DNA of 64,000 bases. Source: Mycobacterium sp. 1164966.3. GTDB lineage: Bacteria; Actinomycetota; Actinomycetes; Mycobacteriales; Mycobacteriaceae. The translations under genes were made by a program, and so were the position numbers. Where the stretch lies: contig NZ_LZSG01000004.1 of the NCBI RefSeq assembly GCF_001665395.1, forward strand, positions 1 to 64,000, written 5' to 3'. The notes below the pieces were generated by a model. That model was not told where the DNA came from. It searched no databases and saw nothing but the letters and a program-made list of their open reading frames with translations. Positions within the stretch are counted from its first letter, which is position 1, and the number at the start of each line of letters is the position of its first letter. Shown piece by piece: positions 36,441 through 45,387 of this stretch.

Positions 36441-36776
36441 CTAGCGTCCCCATACCCGCTTGGACGATCGACACACTGGGCCGCCGTCAGCGCTCAGGCG
36501 CCGCCCTTCTCGGTTAGTCGCCGCACCGACGCGAGCTGCCCACGACGGCCTAGGCGCGGCTGCCTCATGCAACCTGTCTAGCAACGCGATTAGCACCTTC
36601 GCGGCGGGCGGCTGGCTGGACAGCGCCTTCTGGCTGTCCAAGATGCGCGCCAACGCGTAAGCGGCCTGCACCAGGCCAGGACGGTCGGCGGTCAGTCCAT
36701 CGAGTTCGGACTGCACCGCCGACTCGACGGGCCGGGACCGCTCGGTGTTACAAGGTGTGGCACATCTGCCACACAT
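36441..36776 (-). CDS. Phage-like small protein (terminase-adjacent type)
   Basis: A 111-codon frame. The core VESAVQSELDGLTADRPGLV, YALARILDSQKALSSQPPAA and KVLIALLDRLHEA matches small proteins found beside terminase or HNH genes in actinobacterial prophages. The N-terminal part overlaps the upstream gene and the true start is unclear. A second, broken copy lies at 40078-40246. It is probably a prophage remnant, and the function in phage is not settled. Confidence 0.5.
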   Translation of the reverse strand: MCGRCATPCNTERSRPVESAVQSELDGLTADRPGLVQAAYALARILDSQKALSSQPPAAKVLIALLDRLHEAAAPRPSWAARVGAATNREGRRLSADGGPVCRSSKRVWGR

Positions 36777-36907
36777 AGAAGCTCGCCAGTGAGCCGCCGC
36801 TGGCGGTAATCCGCTGCTCGGCGGCGGTGCGAATCCCTGCAGGCATCACAGCGACACCCTTGGTTATAGCGGTTCGCAGTTCCGTGCTTAGCTGCCATTG
36901 CGTTCAA
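36692..36907 (-). CDS. Small Cys-rich phage-type protein
   Basis: A 71-residue frame with the pattern KHGTANRYNQGCRCDACRDS followed by a basic helix (HRRRAADYRQRRL). This HGT...GCRCxxCR motif is typical of tiny mycobacteriophage and prophage proteins located just before the gene type seen next to it. The C-terminal third overlaps the downstream frame and is probably out of family, so a frameshift is possible. Confidence 0.5.
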   Translation of the reverse strand: MNAMAAKHGTANRYNQGCRCDACRDSHRRRAADYRQRRLTGELLCVADVPHLVTPSGPGPSSRRCSPNSMD

Positions 36908-37258
36908 AGTCCTTGCGTATCAATGCATTTTTGTGCGCGAAATCCGTTGTGGCAGTGCCACTTTCAACGCCGCTGGCGAAACAGGGACGAGCCAAAGGCT
37001 GGACCGCCGCAGGGTTCGGCGGGATAGACATACCCTCTCCTGACGTAGATCATCATGGCTGGCAATGTTCGGATCCTTGTGTTGAGTGGACAGTCGTTGA
37101 ATCGCAATGATTCTCGACATCAGAATCGGGCAAACAGGATCGGCACGTTCGTGGCTCTCTCGAAAACGGTGAGTAAGCGACGTTGTGTGCCACCGGTTCA
37201 AGTTGTGTGTGAAATGACTGTCGGTAACGCTAGCCCCGGCTAAAAGGAATCAACAGCC
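36908..37258. other. Gene-free stretch upstream of a small gene
   Basis: About 350 bp without a supportable gene. It must hold the promoter of the small gene at 37259; no clear motif is seen. Confidence 0.4.
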
Positions 37259-37480
37259 ATGACGACTTCAAATTCTGTCGAGCGTGAGAAACTCGTGTGC
37301 TTTCTCGAGATCTCCATGATGACTATGCCGCTCGAGAATCTCACCATGGATGAGTTGCGCGCTATTGAGACCGTCATCCGACGTGTGGTCGATCGCGCAT
37401 CGCCCCCGGTCGACAACGCGATCAACCTCGCGACCTACCGTGCCGCCGGACGAGCAAGGCTACGCCGCCTGCAAGCGTGA
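37259..37480 (+). CDS. Hypothetical small protein
   Basis: A 73-residue acidic-basic helical protein, not recognised. It starts MTTSNSVEREKLVCFLEISM, has a middle helix ENLTMDELRAIETVIRRVVD and ends in a basic tail (RAAGRARLRRLQA). AAAGGA lies 11 bp before the ATG. It is probably part of the accessory or phage-derived region. Confidence 0.45.
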   Translation: MTTSNSVEREKLVCFLEISMMTMPLENLTMDELRAIETVIRRVVDRASPPVDNAINLATYRAAGRARLRRLQA

Positions 37481-37667
37481 CATTGAGGCCATCGCTCCGA
37501 ATTGCTATCGGTGGCGGCTCCTCGCCGTGCGGCTCGAAAGCGGCACGGGCGCACCGAAGCGTGCTGTCATCGCGCGTGAGTACCGCGCGGTGTGGCCGAC
37601 GCTAATGCCGGTGTTGGAGGGTAGAGGTGCATCAGCACACTTCAGACTGCCAGCAAACGTCCTGGGA

Positions 37668-38156
37668 TCAGCTGCCAGACTCAGCAAGGGCGGCTGGCGC
37701 CGCTGGTTCGTGGCGGTCCAGCCGGTGCGGCAGCCCAAGCCACTGGACGAGCTCTGCGAAGCTGACGACGGTCCCACCGCCGCTAAACGTCTGCTCAGAA
37801 ATGAGACAGAAGCTTTTCGTCGGATCGGTGAACTGGTCTCCGAGTGCATTGACGACCTCGCGGTTCACCCGCTTCGCGATATCGGCACGGCGTTCATCAT
37901 TCAGCGATCCATGCGGCACGCTTACCCGGGTGAGCACGCGGGGCTCATCGCCTCTTGACTGCACTTGGCTGCCCACCGACCAGGTACCCTCGGGCACTTC
38001 GTGAATCAGCATCCAGGTGATTGCCTGGGCCAAGGGCGATTCGTCGTAGGTTGCGCCTTCGGCCTCTAGCACTTGGCGGCTGACGTTGCGGTGCAGGGTT
38101 TGCTTGGTCTCATCGTCCAGGACGCCCTGGGGGACGTACATATCAATGACTGGCAT
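37668..38156 (-). CDS. Tautomerase family protein
   Basis: A 162-residue protein beginning MPVIDMYVPQGVLDDETKQT, with Pro directly after Met. That Pro is the general base of 4-oxalocrotonate tautomerase-type enzymes once Met is removed. A second half-motif (VLTRVSVPHGSLNDERRADI) repeats the pattern, as in fused two-unit tautomerases. AGGGAGG six bases upstream of the ATG overlaps the stop of the HxlR gene, so the two are co-transcribed. The substrate is unknown. Confidence 0.82.
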   Translation of the reverse strand: MPVIDMYVPQGVLDDETKQTLHRNVSRQVLEAEGATYDESPLAQAITWMLIHEVPEGTWSVGSQVQSRGDEPRVLTRVSVPHGSLNDERRADIAKRVNREVVNALGDQFTDPTKSFCLISEQTFSGGGTVVSFAELVQWLGLPHRLDRHEPAAPAALAESGS

Positions 38157-38167
38157 CTCGAACCTCC

Positions 38168-38908
38168 CTATGGTTGTGGTAGTGGCTTGCTTGAAACCTT
38201 CGCCGGCGCACCGCCACTGTTGGGCAATGCATGTTCCGGTGATGACTGAAGGGGTGGAGTTCGACCGGCGCCAAAGAGTGCCAGGGCGCGCCCGGCGGCT
38301 TGGGCGTCGCCGCGGAACTTTGCTCGCCCTTGTTCGACGAGGTATTGGGGGTTGAGTTGACCTGAGGCGATGCCTCCGAGGTCCGACAGTGCCATTTTGA
38401 GGGTGAAATCGGGCTTTCTCGGGCGTTTCTGGGTTATGTGGATGTCGCCGTCGTCGATGGTGACCCAGAACGAAATTTTGTTGTCCACGCAAAATTCGTA
38501 GCAGTCATGGACTCCTGCGGCGGCTTCCGGGTGGAAGGCTGAGCGGACCGCGAAGAACAGCCAATCCGGCGAAAACTTGTCGCCTTTGGTTGGGTCCAGA
38601 AACGTTGCGCCCCAGGCTGCTAACGGCTGCAGGGCGCGGGCTAGGGCTTGTCCTCGGGCGGTGAGGCGATACACGACACCGCCGCGTCCTCTGCCGCTGA
38701 TAGCCCGCTCGACGATCTCATCGTCCTCGAGGTTTTTCAGCCGCTCGGACAGCAAGCTAGTACCCAAACCGGGTAAGCCGTCGAGGATTTCACCGAACCG
38801 TCGGGGGCGGATGGCCAGATCGCGCACGATCAATAGCATCCATCGCTCGCCCACCAGGTCGAGTGCTCGGGCAAGCCCGCAGTACTGGCTGTAGCTGCGA
38901 CGCGTCAC
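38168..38908 (-). CDS. HxlR regulator with SCP2-like C-terminal domain
   Basis: A 246-residue regulator. The HxlR winged helix is at about 1-95 (YCGLARALDLVGERWMLLIVRD, RRFGEILDGLPGLGTSLLSERL). A lipid-binding SCP2-like domain follows at about 115-220 (DFTLKMALSDLGGIASGQLN, LVEQGRAKFRGD). This combination is common in mycobacteria and suggests a hydrophobic ligand. The GTG at 38908 has GGGGGA upstream. It likely controls itself and the coupled tautomerase through the inverted repeat at 38973-39004. Confidence 0.87.
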   Translation of the reverse strand: MTRRSYSQYCGLARALDLVGERWMLLIVRDLAIRPRRFGEILDGLPGLGTSLLSERLKNLEDDEIVERAISGRGRGGVVYRLTARGQALARALQPLAAWGATFLDPTKGDKFSPDWLFFAVRSAFHPEAAAGVHDCYEFCVDNKISFWVTIDDGDIHITQKRPRKPDFTLKMALSDLGGIASGQLNPQYLVEQGRAKFRGDAQAAGRALALFGAGRTPPLQSSPEHALPNSGGAPAKVSSKPLPQP

Positions 38909-38972
38909 TGATCCCCCTTCACGGTCCACATGAGAGCAGTCTACCAGAAAACCTTGCTTAGTTTTATATCAA

Positions 38973-39004
38973 CTTGTATACTTCTGAAATAAGTAGCATA
39001 CAAG
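38973..39004. promoter_or_regulatory. Imperfect inverted repeat upstream of the HxlR-SCP2 gene
   Basis: CTTGTATACTTCT...AAGTAGCATACAAG: the outer seven bases pair perfectly and the inner ones mostly. It sits about 65 bp before the GTG in an unusually A/T-rich promoter zone, a likely autoregulatory operator. Confidence 0.5.
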
Positions 39005-39226
39005 ACGGCGACCGGATCTATCTGTCGGGAGGCTTTCGCCGATGCCATGCGCAGACGTCTTCACCTCGGGAGTGCCGAAGGAGCTCACCAGGCCGGTGTG
39101 TGCACAGTGGAGCTTGGCCGGCCAGAGGGCTCCCAGGAATCACCGACTACGCCACAACCGGCGCCCATGCCCCAGCTCGCAATCAACCGATGCTGCGAAA
39201 ACGATTCGATCAAGGGAGGCACCCGA

Positions 39227-40015
39227 ATGTCCGCAATAACGGCCACACGGACGAACACATCTGCAGAACAACTGATTTCCGAACACGTTGCAGCCCACAG
39301 CGACGTTGGGATTTCGCCGGCGCCCGACGTCATCGCCAACCACGACCCCGCTCCAAGCCCAGCCGCCGTCGGCATGCCGCTACGGCCCACCCCTTCGCAG
39401 AATGGCGCTACCCCATGGGTCGCCGCCAGGGGGGCAATAGTCAGGATTTCGCCACTGGATCTCCGGTCGCCGCGACACTATCCACCGCGGTTGGACTTCC
39501 TGGAACCCAATGAGACCGGACGCGCAATGGATGCAAGTTCCTGGCTGGTGGGTGAAAAATCAGCGAGGCCGAGAAAAAGCGCACTGGCGACTATGTCCAC
39601 TCGGCACTTGCTGATACTAGCCGCTGGCCTCTTGCTGCTCATGACGGGTCTCTTCGCACTTTGGATGCCAGTTTTTCTCGGTGATTTCGACCAATGGGGC
39701 TTCCGAATCAATTGCGGCACTGGGCTCCGCAGCGCCTTCAGCCAGGCCCAGATTGCGGACTCGAGTGGGACCCATTTCGTCGACCGATGCGGCACTGCGA
39801 TAGCGGTGCGCCGTGCCTGGACTATTCCTCTGGCGGTTTCCGGAGCGCTATTCCTCAGCGCACTGGTTATCATGCCATCGCGCCGCCGCTCAGCGAACGT
39901 GCAGACCGCCCACGCCGCACCACGTCGACAGGCGAGCCGTACCGTACAACGCGTGACACGACCGGCACTGACCGGATTTGGCAAGGAAACGATCATCACC
40001 GCAGACCCGCATTGA
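39227..40015 (+). CDS. Hypothetical membrane protein with two helices
   Basis: A 262-residue protein. A long hydrophilic N-terminus (about 1-120) is followed by a helix (LLILAAGLLLLMTGLFALWM), an external loop with two Cys (RINCGTG, DRCGTAIAV) that could form a disulfide, a second helix (IPLAVSGALFLSALVIM), and a basic tail. This resembles small mycobacterial membrane proteins of unknown role. The ATG has AGGGAGG eight bases upstream; the frame is open to 39047. Confidence 0.65.
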   Translation: MSAITATRTNTSAEQLISEHVAAHSDVGISPAPDVIANHDPAPSPAAVGMPLRPTPSQNGATPWVAARGAIVRISPLDLRSPRHYPPRLDFLEPNETGRAMDASSWLVGEKSARPRKSALATMSTRHLLILAAGLLLLMTGLFALWMPVFLGDFDQWGFRINCGTGLRSAFSQAQIADSSGTHFVDRCGTAIAVRRAWTIPLAVSGALFLSALVIMPSRRRSANVQTAHAAPRRQASRTVQRVTRPALTGFGKETIITADPH

Positions 40016-40077
40016 TGGAGTATTCGGTCGCTCGCCCGCACCACAGCCAACCGCCCGCGGTGCCCACTGTGCCCATC

Positions 40078-40246
40078 CTGAGCGCAACTTGTCCAGCCAC
40101 GCACCCAGGACCTTGGCCGCTGATAGCTCGCTTAACCTGCTAGCGCGTTGTCCAAGACTCGCGCCATCGCCCACACGGGCTGAGCAAGGCGCGGACGCGA
40201 CTCGGTCAGTCCCTCAGGTTCCGCCTCAACGCCCGATTCGACAGGA
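40078..40246 (-). pseudogene. Broken second copy of the phage-like small protein
   Basis: PVESGVEAEPEGLTESRPRL and WAMARVLDNALAG stop at 40132. The rest of the family (SAAKVLGAWLDKLRSG) is in another frame. Compared with 36441-36776, one frameshift and a small loss explain it. Nothing else is assignable between 40016 and 40449. Confidence 0.55.
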
Positions 40247-40449
40247 CCAAGTGCATTCCCGGACCACACCAGAGGTGATCCACTTGGCTCACCTGTCACA
40301 GACCGGTGAGGACAGCAAAACGCCTGCGCCCGACTGCAAGTCAATACCTTGACCGCGGTCAATCTCGCCGGCACACGCCATGCCAGTCCCAAGGTGGGTA
40401 GCCAACTCCTCATCGAGAAATGTTCGACTAATACACCCTTATCTAGGTC

Positions 40450-41967
40450 TCACAAAGCGGAGGCCATTGGGTCAAGGCCGAAGATCTGCACCGCGGCCGC
40501 CTTTCCCTTCAGGGCGTGGGGACCCCGATCGAGAAGTCCGTGCGGTCGACCCACCAGGGCGTCGACGCACTGCTGGGTGAGCAGGATAGCGTCGCCGGTG
40601 GTTTTGGTGAGTTGCTCGACACGTGCTGCGACGTTGACGGTGTCACCGATGAGGGTGAACTCCAGCTTGCCGCCACCGCCGATGGTCCCAGCGATCACCA
40701 CCCCGGTATTGATCCCGATACCAATCCGCAGCTCCCCGCTGAACCGCTCGGCGACAAGGCGATGAATCCACACGGCGGCAGTCAAAGCCGAATCAGCGTG
40801 ATCCTCAAGGTCATTCGGAGCGCCGAAGACCGCCAAAGCGCCGTCACCTAAGAACTTGTTGACGTGCCCACCGGCGTCCACGACAGCGGGCACCACGATC
40901 TCGAACAGCGCGTTCAGCCGGGAGACAGTGTCCTCGGCGGCGTTCGCCTCCGCGAACGGGGTGAAATCGCGGACATCGACGAACATCACCGTCACCTCAC
41001 GGCGCTCCCCGGTGAACACATCGTCGCCCTGCTCAAGTAGCCGAGCCGCCAAGACCGGGTCGACGTAAGTCCCAAACGCTGCCTGAAGGCGTTGCCGCTC
41101 AGCCAAACCGGACTGCATCCGGTTAAAGGACGCCGCCAGCGCACCAAGGTCATCGTCTTGCACCACCGGCAGTCGTTGGCTGTAATCGCCGGCCGTGACA
41201 CGTTCAGTTCCTTCGGCGAGGTCACGAATTGGTCGCAAGGATGGTGCGAACGCAGGAACAACAATGACCGGCATCCCAAAGACAAGCGCCAGCCCGCCTC
41301 CGATCACAACGGAAAGCACGGGGACCTCACTGGTCCGATCGAACACGGCCGCCAGCATGGCGCCTGCGACGGCGAAGTTGAACGTGACTCCGAGCACCGA
41401 CAGGTTGGACCACGTGGCAAAAGTCGGGCGAGACCGGGGCAGCGAGTCCCCGATCCCCGTATCCCCGGCGAGGGCGACCCTGGCTGGTCGCAGCGCCGCC
41501 TCCATGAAGCTGTGAATAGCAATCAACTGGATGCCCAGCCCGGTGGCGCCGCCCAGGATCCCGTACTGGACTAGCCGCCACCCGGTTCCTCCGGCGATCG
41601 CGCCGACAACGACCAAATTCAGCGCGCACCAAACAACGTTGCTTCCCAGCCCTCGAGCGACCGCGCCCCGAGCGTAGACATAGGTTGCGTCCAGTGCCCT
41701 CGCCCGATCGACCTCGTGGCCGGCGGCCCACTTCTCGGCAAGGCGGATCTGACCCAAGCCGGGAAGAAAGGTCATGTACAACCCCAGCAGCACTACGACA
41801 ACGGTGACCGCGGCCGCTTCGACGTAGTGACCCGACTTCTCGAAAGCGGCAACAAAAAAAGACAAAACGAGGTAGGCCGGCAGAATCACGGTGAACGTGA
41901 TTGCACAGATTGCCCATGTGTATCTCGCCCCGAACCGATTCCACGCCCACTGCCAAATGCGATCCAT
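40450..41967 (-). CDS. Membrane HAMP class III nucleotidyl cyclase, copy 2
   Basis: A 505-residue paralogue of the cyclase at 31833. It starts MDRIWQWAWNRFGARYTW and has about six membrane helices, a HAMP linker (RPIRDLAEGTERVTAGDYSQ) and an intact cyclase domain. FVDVRDFTPF, VNKFLGDGALAVFG and FTLIGDTVNVAAR are all kept. The cyclase half is nearly the same as copy 1, while the membrane half differs more. Leaderless: TAGTGT ends 6 nt before the ATG. Confidence 0.92.
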   Translation of the reverse strand: MDRIWQWAWNRFGARYTWAICAITFTVILPAYLVLSFFVAAFEKSGHYVEAAAVTVVVVLLGLYMTFLPGLGQIRLAEKWAAGHEVDRARALDATYVYARGAVARGLGSNVVWCALNLVVVGAIAGGTGWRLVQYGILGGATGLGIQLIAIHSFMEAALRPARVALAGDTGIGDSLPRSRPTFATWSNLSVLGVTFNFAVAGAMLAAVFDRTSEVPVLSVVIGGGLALVFGMPVIVVPAFAPSLRPIRDLAEGTERVTAGDYSQRLPVVQDDDLGALAASFNRMQSGLAERQRLQAAFGTYVDPVLAARLLEQGDDVFTGERREVTVMFVDVRDFTPFAEANAAEDTVSRLNALFEIVVPAVVDAGGHVNKFLGDGALAVFGAPNDLEDHADSALTAAVWIHRLVAERFSGELRIGIGINTGVVIAGTIGGGGKLEFTLIGDTVNVAARVEQLTKTTGDAILLTQQCVDALVGRPHGLLDRGPHALKGKAAAVQIFGLDPMASAL

Positions 41968-41973
41968 GCCGGG

Positions 41974-41979
41974 ACACTA
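41974..41979 (-). promoter_or_regulatory. -10 element of cyclase copy 2
   Basis: TAGTGT on the minus strand, 6 nt before the ATG at 41967, as at copies 1 and 3. Confidence 0.55.
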
Positions 41980-42052
41980 CGCGCCTGGCACCTGCGACCC
42001 AGCGGAAAAGGCCAGCATCTTTGTGACTTCCGAGCGTGTTGACGGACCGACC

Positions 42053-42099
42053 TTTTGAGACCGAATTTCGAGATTCACCTAACCCATCGTTTTCGAGAC
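42053..42099. repeat. TTTYGAGAC repeat cluster, copy B
   Basis: TTTTGAGAC (42053-42061), TTTCGAGAT (42066-42074) and TTTCGAGAC (42091-42099) repeat the motif seen at 31326-31416. Like copy A it lies next to cyclase sequence. No gene is supported from 41980 to 42440. Confidence 0.55.
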
Positions 42100-42441
42100 A
42101 GATGGATATCGCGGAGAGCCCGGCGAGCGCCAAGTCGCTGGACCAGAGGTCCCGCGCGCTGGCTGGCCGGTACTGGGTGCTTGTGTGGTCTCGCCATTGC
42201 GGTAGCACTTCTCGTACCGACGATCGCCGGACTCAGGTAGCGGTCATGGTGGTTTGCTCGTCGATGACGTTGGTGGCGTCCATTAACTTTCCTTGTTCGC
42301 CTTCCAGCGAAGGGCTCTCATATCTTCAACCGCGAGCGCGACACGGTGGAGTGGCGCTGACTAGCCTTCGCGGGGTAAAACTCCCCCGCTGATCCCGTGG
42401 CACGGCGCGGGGCCGGGGAGGACAAGGCAGGAAGTGACGCA

Positions 42442-42556
42442 GTGACCGAGCACGACTATGACGCCATTCGCGCTGAGGAGATCCGCGTGGTGACAACATC
42501 GAATTCCCTTCTGACCACCCGGACGTGAAATGGCACGTCGAAGAGGGCAGGGCATG
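42442..42556 (+). pseudogene. Small frameshifted gene coupled to the next
   Basis: A GTG-started frame (TEHDYDAIRAEEIRV) shifts near 42488 into DNIEFPSDHPDVKWHVEEG and ends in a TGA that overlaps the next ATG. The continuity suggests a small gene with one indel. Not recognised. Confidence 0.3.
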
Positions 42557-42739
42557 AATCCCCCTGGCAACCAGCCGGGCGTGCTGTGGTACGTCGAGGC
42601 GCTAGTGGGCGATGTGCTTATCAGCCCGCTGGGCGATCTTTACACGTTCACCGTGAAAGAGGTTGGGGCGGGAGCCGAAGTCGAGGTCAAAATCAGGGGC
42701 CATGTGCCCGTCCGGCGCTACCGGCGAAACCACGGATGA
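42554..42739 (+). CDS. Hypothetical small protein
   Basis: A 61-residue frame. It starts MNPPGNQPGVLWYVEALVGD and has a beta-rich middle (LYTFTVKEVGAGAEVEVKIR) and a basic end. The ATG overlaps the stop of the preceding remnant, which supports a former two-gene unit. Not recognised; could be phage-derived. Confidence 0.35.
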   Translation: MNPPGNQPGVLWYVEALVGDVLISPLGDLYTFTVKEVGAGAEVEVKIRGHVPVRRYRRNHG

Positions 42740-42847
42740 AACCATCGGCGCATCGCCATCGACCCAGAGGTGGAGTTCAGGGCTGATTGGCCCCGGCCAC
42801 CACGCCGACGAGAGAACCCGATGCCCTCCTCGGCATACACTTCCGCA

Positions 42848-43186
42848 ATGTTCTCGGAGACGCGCTATGCGATGAACGGGGGCTTGCGCGTCGCTACCGC
42901 GCCTCTCCCGAGGGCGAGCGCGACATTGTGTTCGTCCCGCAGTTGTCCAGCAACTGTGACCTCATGCCGGAACTACCCTCTGTACACGGGTGGGTCGAGG
43001 CGATGACATCGCTTGGCCGACTGATCTTCTTCGACCAGCCAGGCACGGGAGCCTCCGACGCCACCGTGGCGCGATTCTTTCCAGGCGATCGCCGAGTTCC
43101 TCACCGGCGAACAGCCCGAGGTGGCCGATGATCGGGTGCTCGCGACAGTGTTGTTCACCGACATCGTGGACTCGACACGAGCGCCG
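42848..43186 (+). pseudogene. Second LipJ-like remnant, internally deleted
   Basis: It opens with MFSETRYAMNGGLRVA, and even the 20 bases before the ATG match the first copy (33448). A frameshift occurs near 42894, then the hydrolase start continues (ERDIVFVPQL...DQPGTGASDA). About 190 residues are missing before WRDSFQAIAEFLTG and the cyclase start VLFTDIVDSTR. It is then cut by a fragment on the other strand. Confidence 0.7.
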
Positions 43187-43194
43187 ACAGGCAC

Positions 43195-43544
43195 GCCCGC
43201 ACGGCGTGGTCCTCCAGCGCCACTGTTGCGCCGAACATCGCCATGATCCCATCACCGGTGAACTTGTCCACCACGCCGCCATACCGCTGGACAACCGCGG
43301 CGCACCGATCGGCCAGTTCGGCCATGATTTCGCGCAGCCGCTCGGGACCGACGGTCGCGGCGATGTCCATCGAATGAACCACGTCGGCGAACAGCACCGT
43401 CACCTGCTTGTACCCCGCCCATCTGGTGGCTCTTGTGACCGGTGCACCGCACTGGTTGCAGAACTTCGAGTTTGGCGGCAGTTCCGCGCCGCACGAACCA
43501 CACGACAATTCCGCCGTCGTCAGCGTGCCGCCAGCGTCGTCCAC
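43195..43544 (-). pseudogene. N-terminal remnant of a cyclase-ATPase protein
   Basis: About 115 residues. A zinc ribbon (CGSCGAELPPNSKFCNQCGAP) precedes the start of a class III cyclase domain (KQVTVLFADVVHSMDI...VDKFTGDGIMAMFGA). This is the front of the large cyclase/AAA-ATPase/TPR proteins. It ends abruptly at about 43195. The matching tail may be the remnant at 31421-31830 on the same strand. Confidence 0.65.
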
Positions 43545-43676
43545 CCCAATATCGTGTCACTGCTGGTCAAGCGGTGTGCGCCATATCGCTGGGCCGTCTT
43601 CGATACGACGCTTTCGAGACGGTCAAATAGGACCGCTACTGGCGCGCCGAGTCTGCTCGACCGCGCGTGAGATCCG

Positions 43677-45186
43677 TCATACGAAGGATCTCTACGTCGA
43701 GACCGAAAACCTTTACGGCGCCCGACTTTCCCTTCAGGACATGTGATCCCCGGTCGATGAGTCCGGACGGTTGAGAGGCCAGGGTCTCGACGGTGTTTGG
43801 TGAGAAGAATTACGGCGCCGGTGGTCTTGGTGAGCTGCTCGACCCGAGCGGCCACGTTGACGGCGTCACCGATGAGGGTGAACTCCAGCTTCCCGCCGCC
43901 GCCGATGGTGCCAGCGATCACCACACCGGTGTTGATCCCGATACCGATCCGAAGCTCTGCACCGAACCGCTCCGCAATAAGGCGGTGAATTATCACTGCA
44001 GCAGTCAAAGCCGAGTCGGCATGGTCCACTAGGTCGTTGGGTGCGCCGAAGACAGCCAGCGCCCCGTCACCCAGGAACTAGTTGACATGCCCACCGGCAT
44101 CCACCACCGCAGGCACGACGATCTCGAACAGGGCGTTGAGCCGGGCGACGGTGTCCTCAGCAGTGTTGGCTTCGGCGAAGGGGGTGAAGTCACGGACATC
44201 GACGAACATCACCCTCACCTCACGGCGCTCACCGGCGAACACATCGTCACCCTGCTCAAGCAAGCGTGTCGGCAGGGCGGGGTCGACGTAGGTACCGAAC
44301 GCGGCCTGAAGTCGTTGCCGCTCAGCCAAACCCGCCTGCATCCGATTGAATGACGCCGCCAAGGCTCCAAGGTCGTCGTCCTGAACAACTGACAGGCGCT
44401 GGCTGTAGTTACCCGCCCCAACCCGAACGGTCGCTTCGGTGAGGTCACGTATCGGCCGCAAGGACATTGAGAACACGGGCACGCTGATCAGCACGGCGAA
44501 CCAAAGCGTCAAACCATAGGCAATCACCGCGCAGAGCACGGGAACCGAGCGGAGCAGAGGGATTAGCGTTCCCAACATAGCGCCTGCCGTGCCGAAGCAC
44601 GCTGTGGCTGCGAGAATGGATGCGCTCGACCAGGTGGCAAGACTAGGACGCGAGCGAGGCAGAGAGTCACCGATTCCTGTATCAGCAGCGAGGGCAGCTC
44701 TGACTGGCCGCGCCGCCGCCTCCGGCGCGCTATGCACACCAAACACCGCCAGCGGGATCCCTATGGCAACACCTACGATCGCGTACTGGACAAGCCGCGA
44801 CTCGCTAGCGCCGGCGATCGCGCCCACCCCGACGAGTAGCAAGGGCGCCAAGACGACATGTGCCCCAACCGTGCGGGGCACAACTGCGCGGGTCCACGCG
44901 TAGCTGCCGTGCAGCGCCCTCTCCCGATCACCATCGCGACCGGCTGCCACCGCTGCAAAACGCTGCTCTGGCCGACACCGGGAAGAAACATTACGTACAC
45001 CAGCACCAGCACCATGCCGACGGTGATAGCGGCTGCCGCCGCGTAGCGATCGGACCGTTCGAAAGCAAGAACCATAAACGACGAAAGGAGGTAGACGGTA
45101 ACGAACTGGGCGACGCCGACTGCGTAATTCACCCGCGAGTACCACGCCCCGTACCGATCCCACGCCCACTGCCAGAAGCGATCCAT
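43677..45186 (-). pseudogene. Membrane cyclase copy 3, disrupted
   Basis: The full plan of the cyclase family is present: start MDRFWQWAWDRYGAWYSR, helices, HAMP, catalytic domain. It is broken by a frameshift near 44930, by an amber stop exactly at the substrate-Lys codon of VNKFLGDG (44078-44080), and by a second frameshift near 43795 before the usual GLIDRGSHVLKGK tail. The promoter -10 (TAGTAT, 45193-45198) is still intact. Confidence 0.82.
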
Positions 45187-45192
45187 TCAGGG

Positions 45193-45198
45193 ATACTA
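45193..45198 (-). promoter_or_regulatory. -10 element of cyclase copy 3
   Basis: TAGTAT, 6 nt before the ATG of the broken gene. Confidence 0.5.
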
Positions 45199-45387
45199 AG
45201 CGCCAAGCGCCTCGACCTGCGGATACTTCCAGCTAACGAAGTGTCACATTGACAAAGAGAAAACGACGAACCCCCGCGTCGTTGCTCCGAATCCCTTTTC
45301 CAGAACTTTTGTTGTGGGTTTCTCGAAAGTCGCAGCGAAAGTATCGGGTCGCATGATGGCGCGGCAGAGGTTTAATTCACCTCGCTA

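Noticed and set aside
38974..39513. 179-codon plus-strand frame before the membrane protein gene
   Set aside because: It overlaps the operator region and the better-supported CDS at 39227, and its sequence has no family features.
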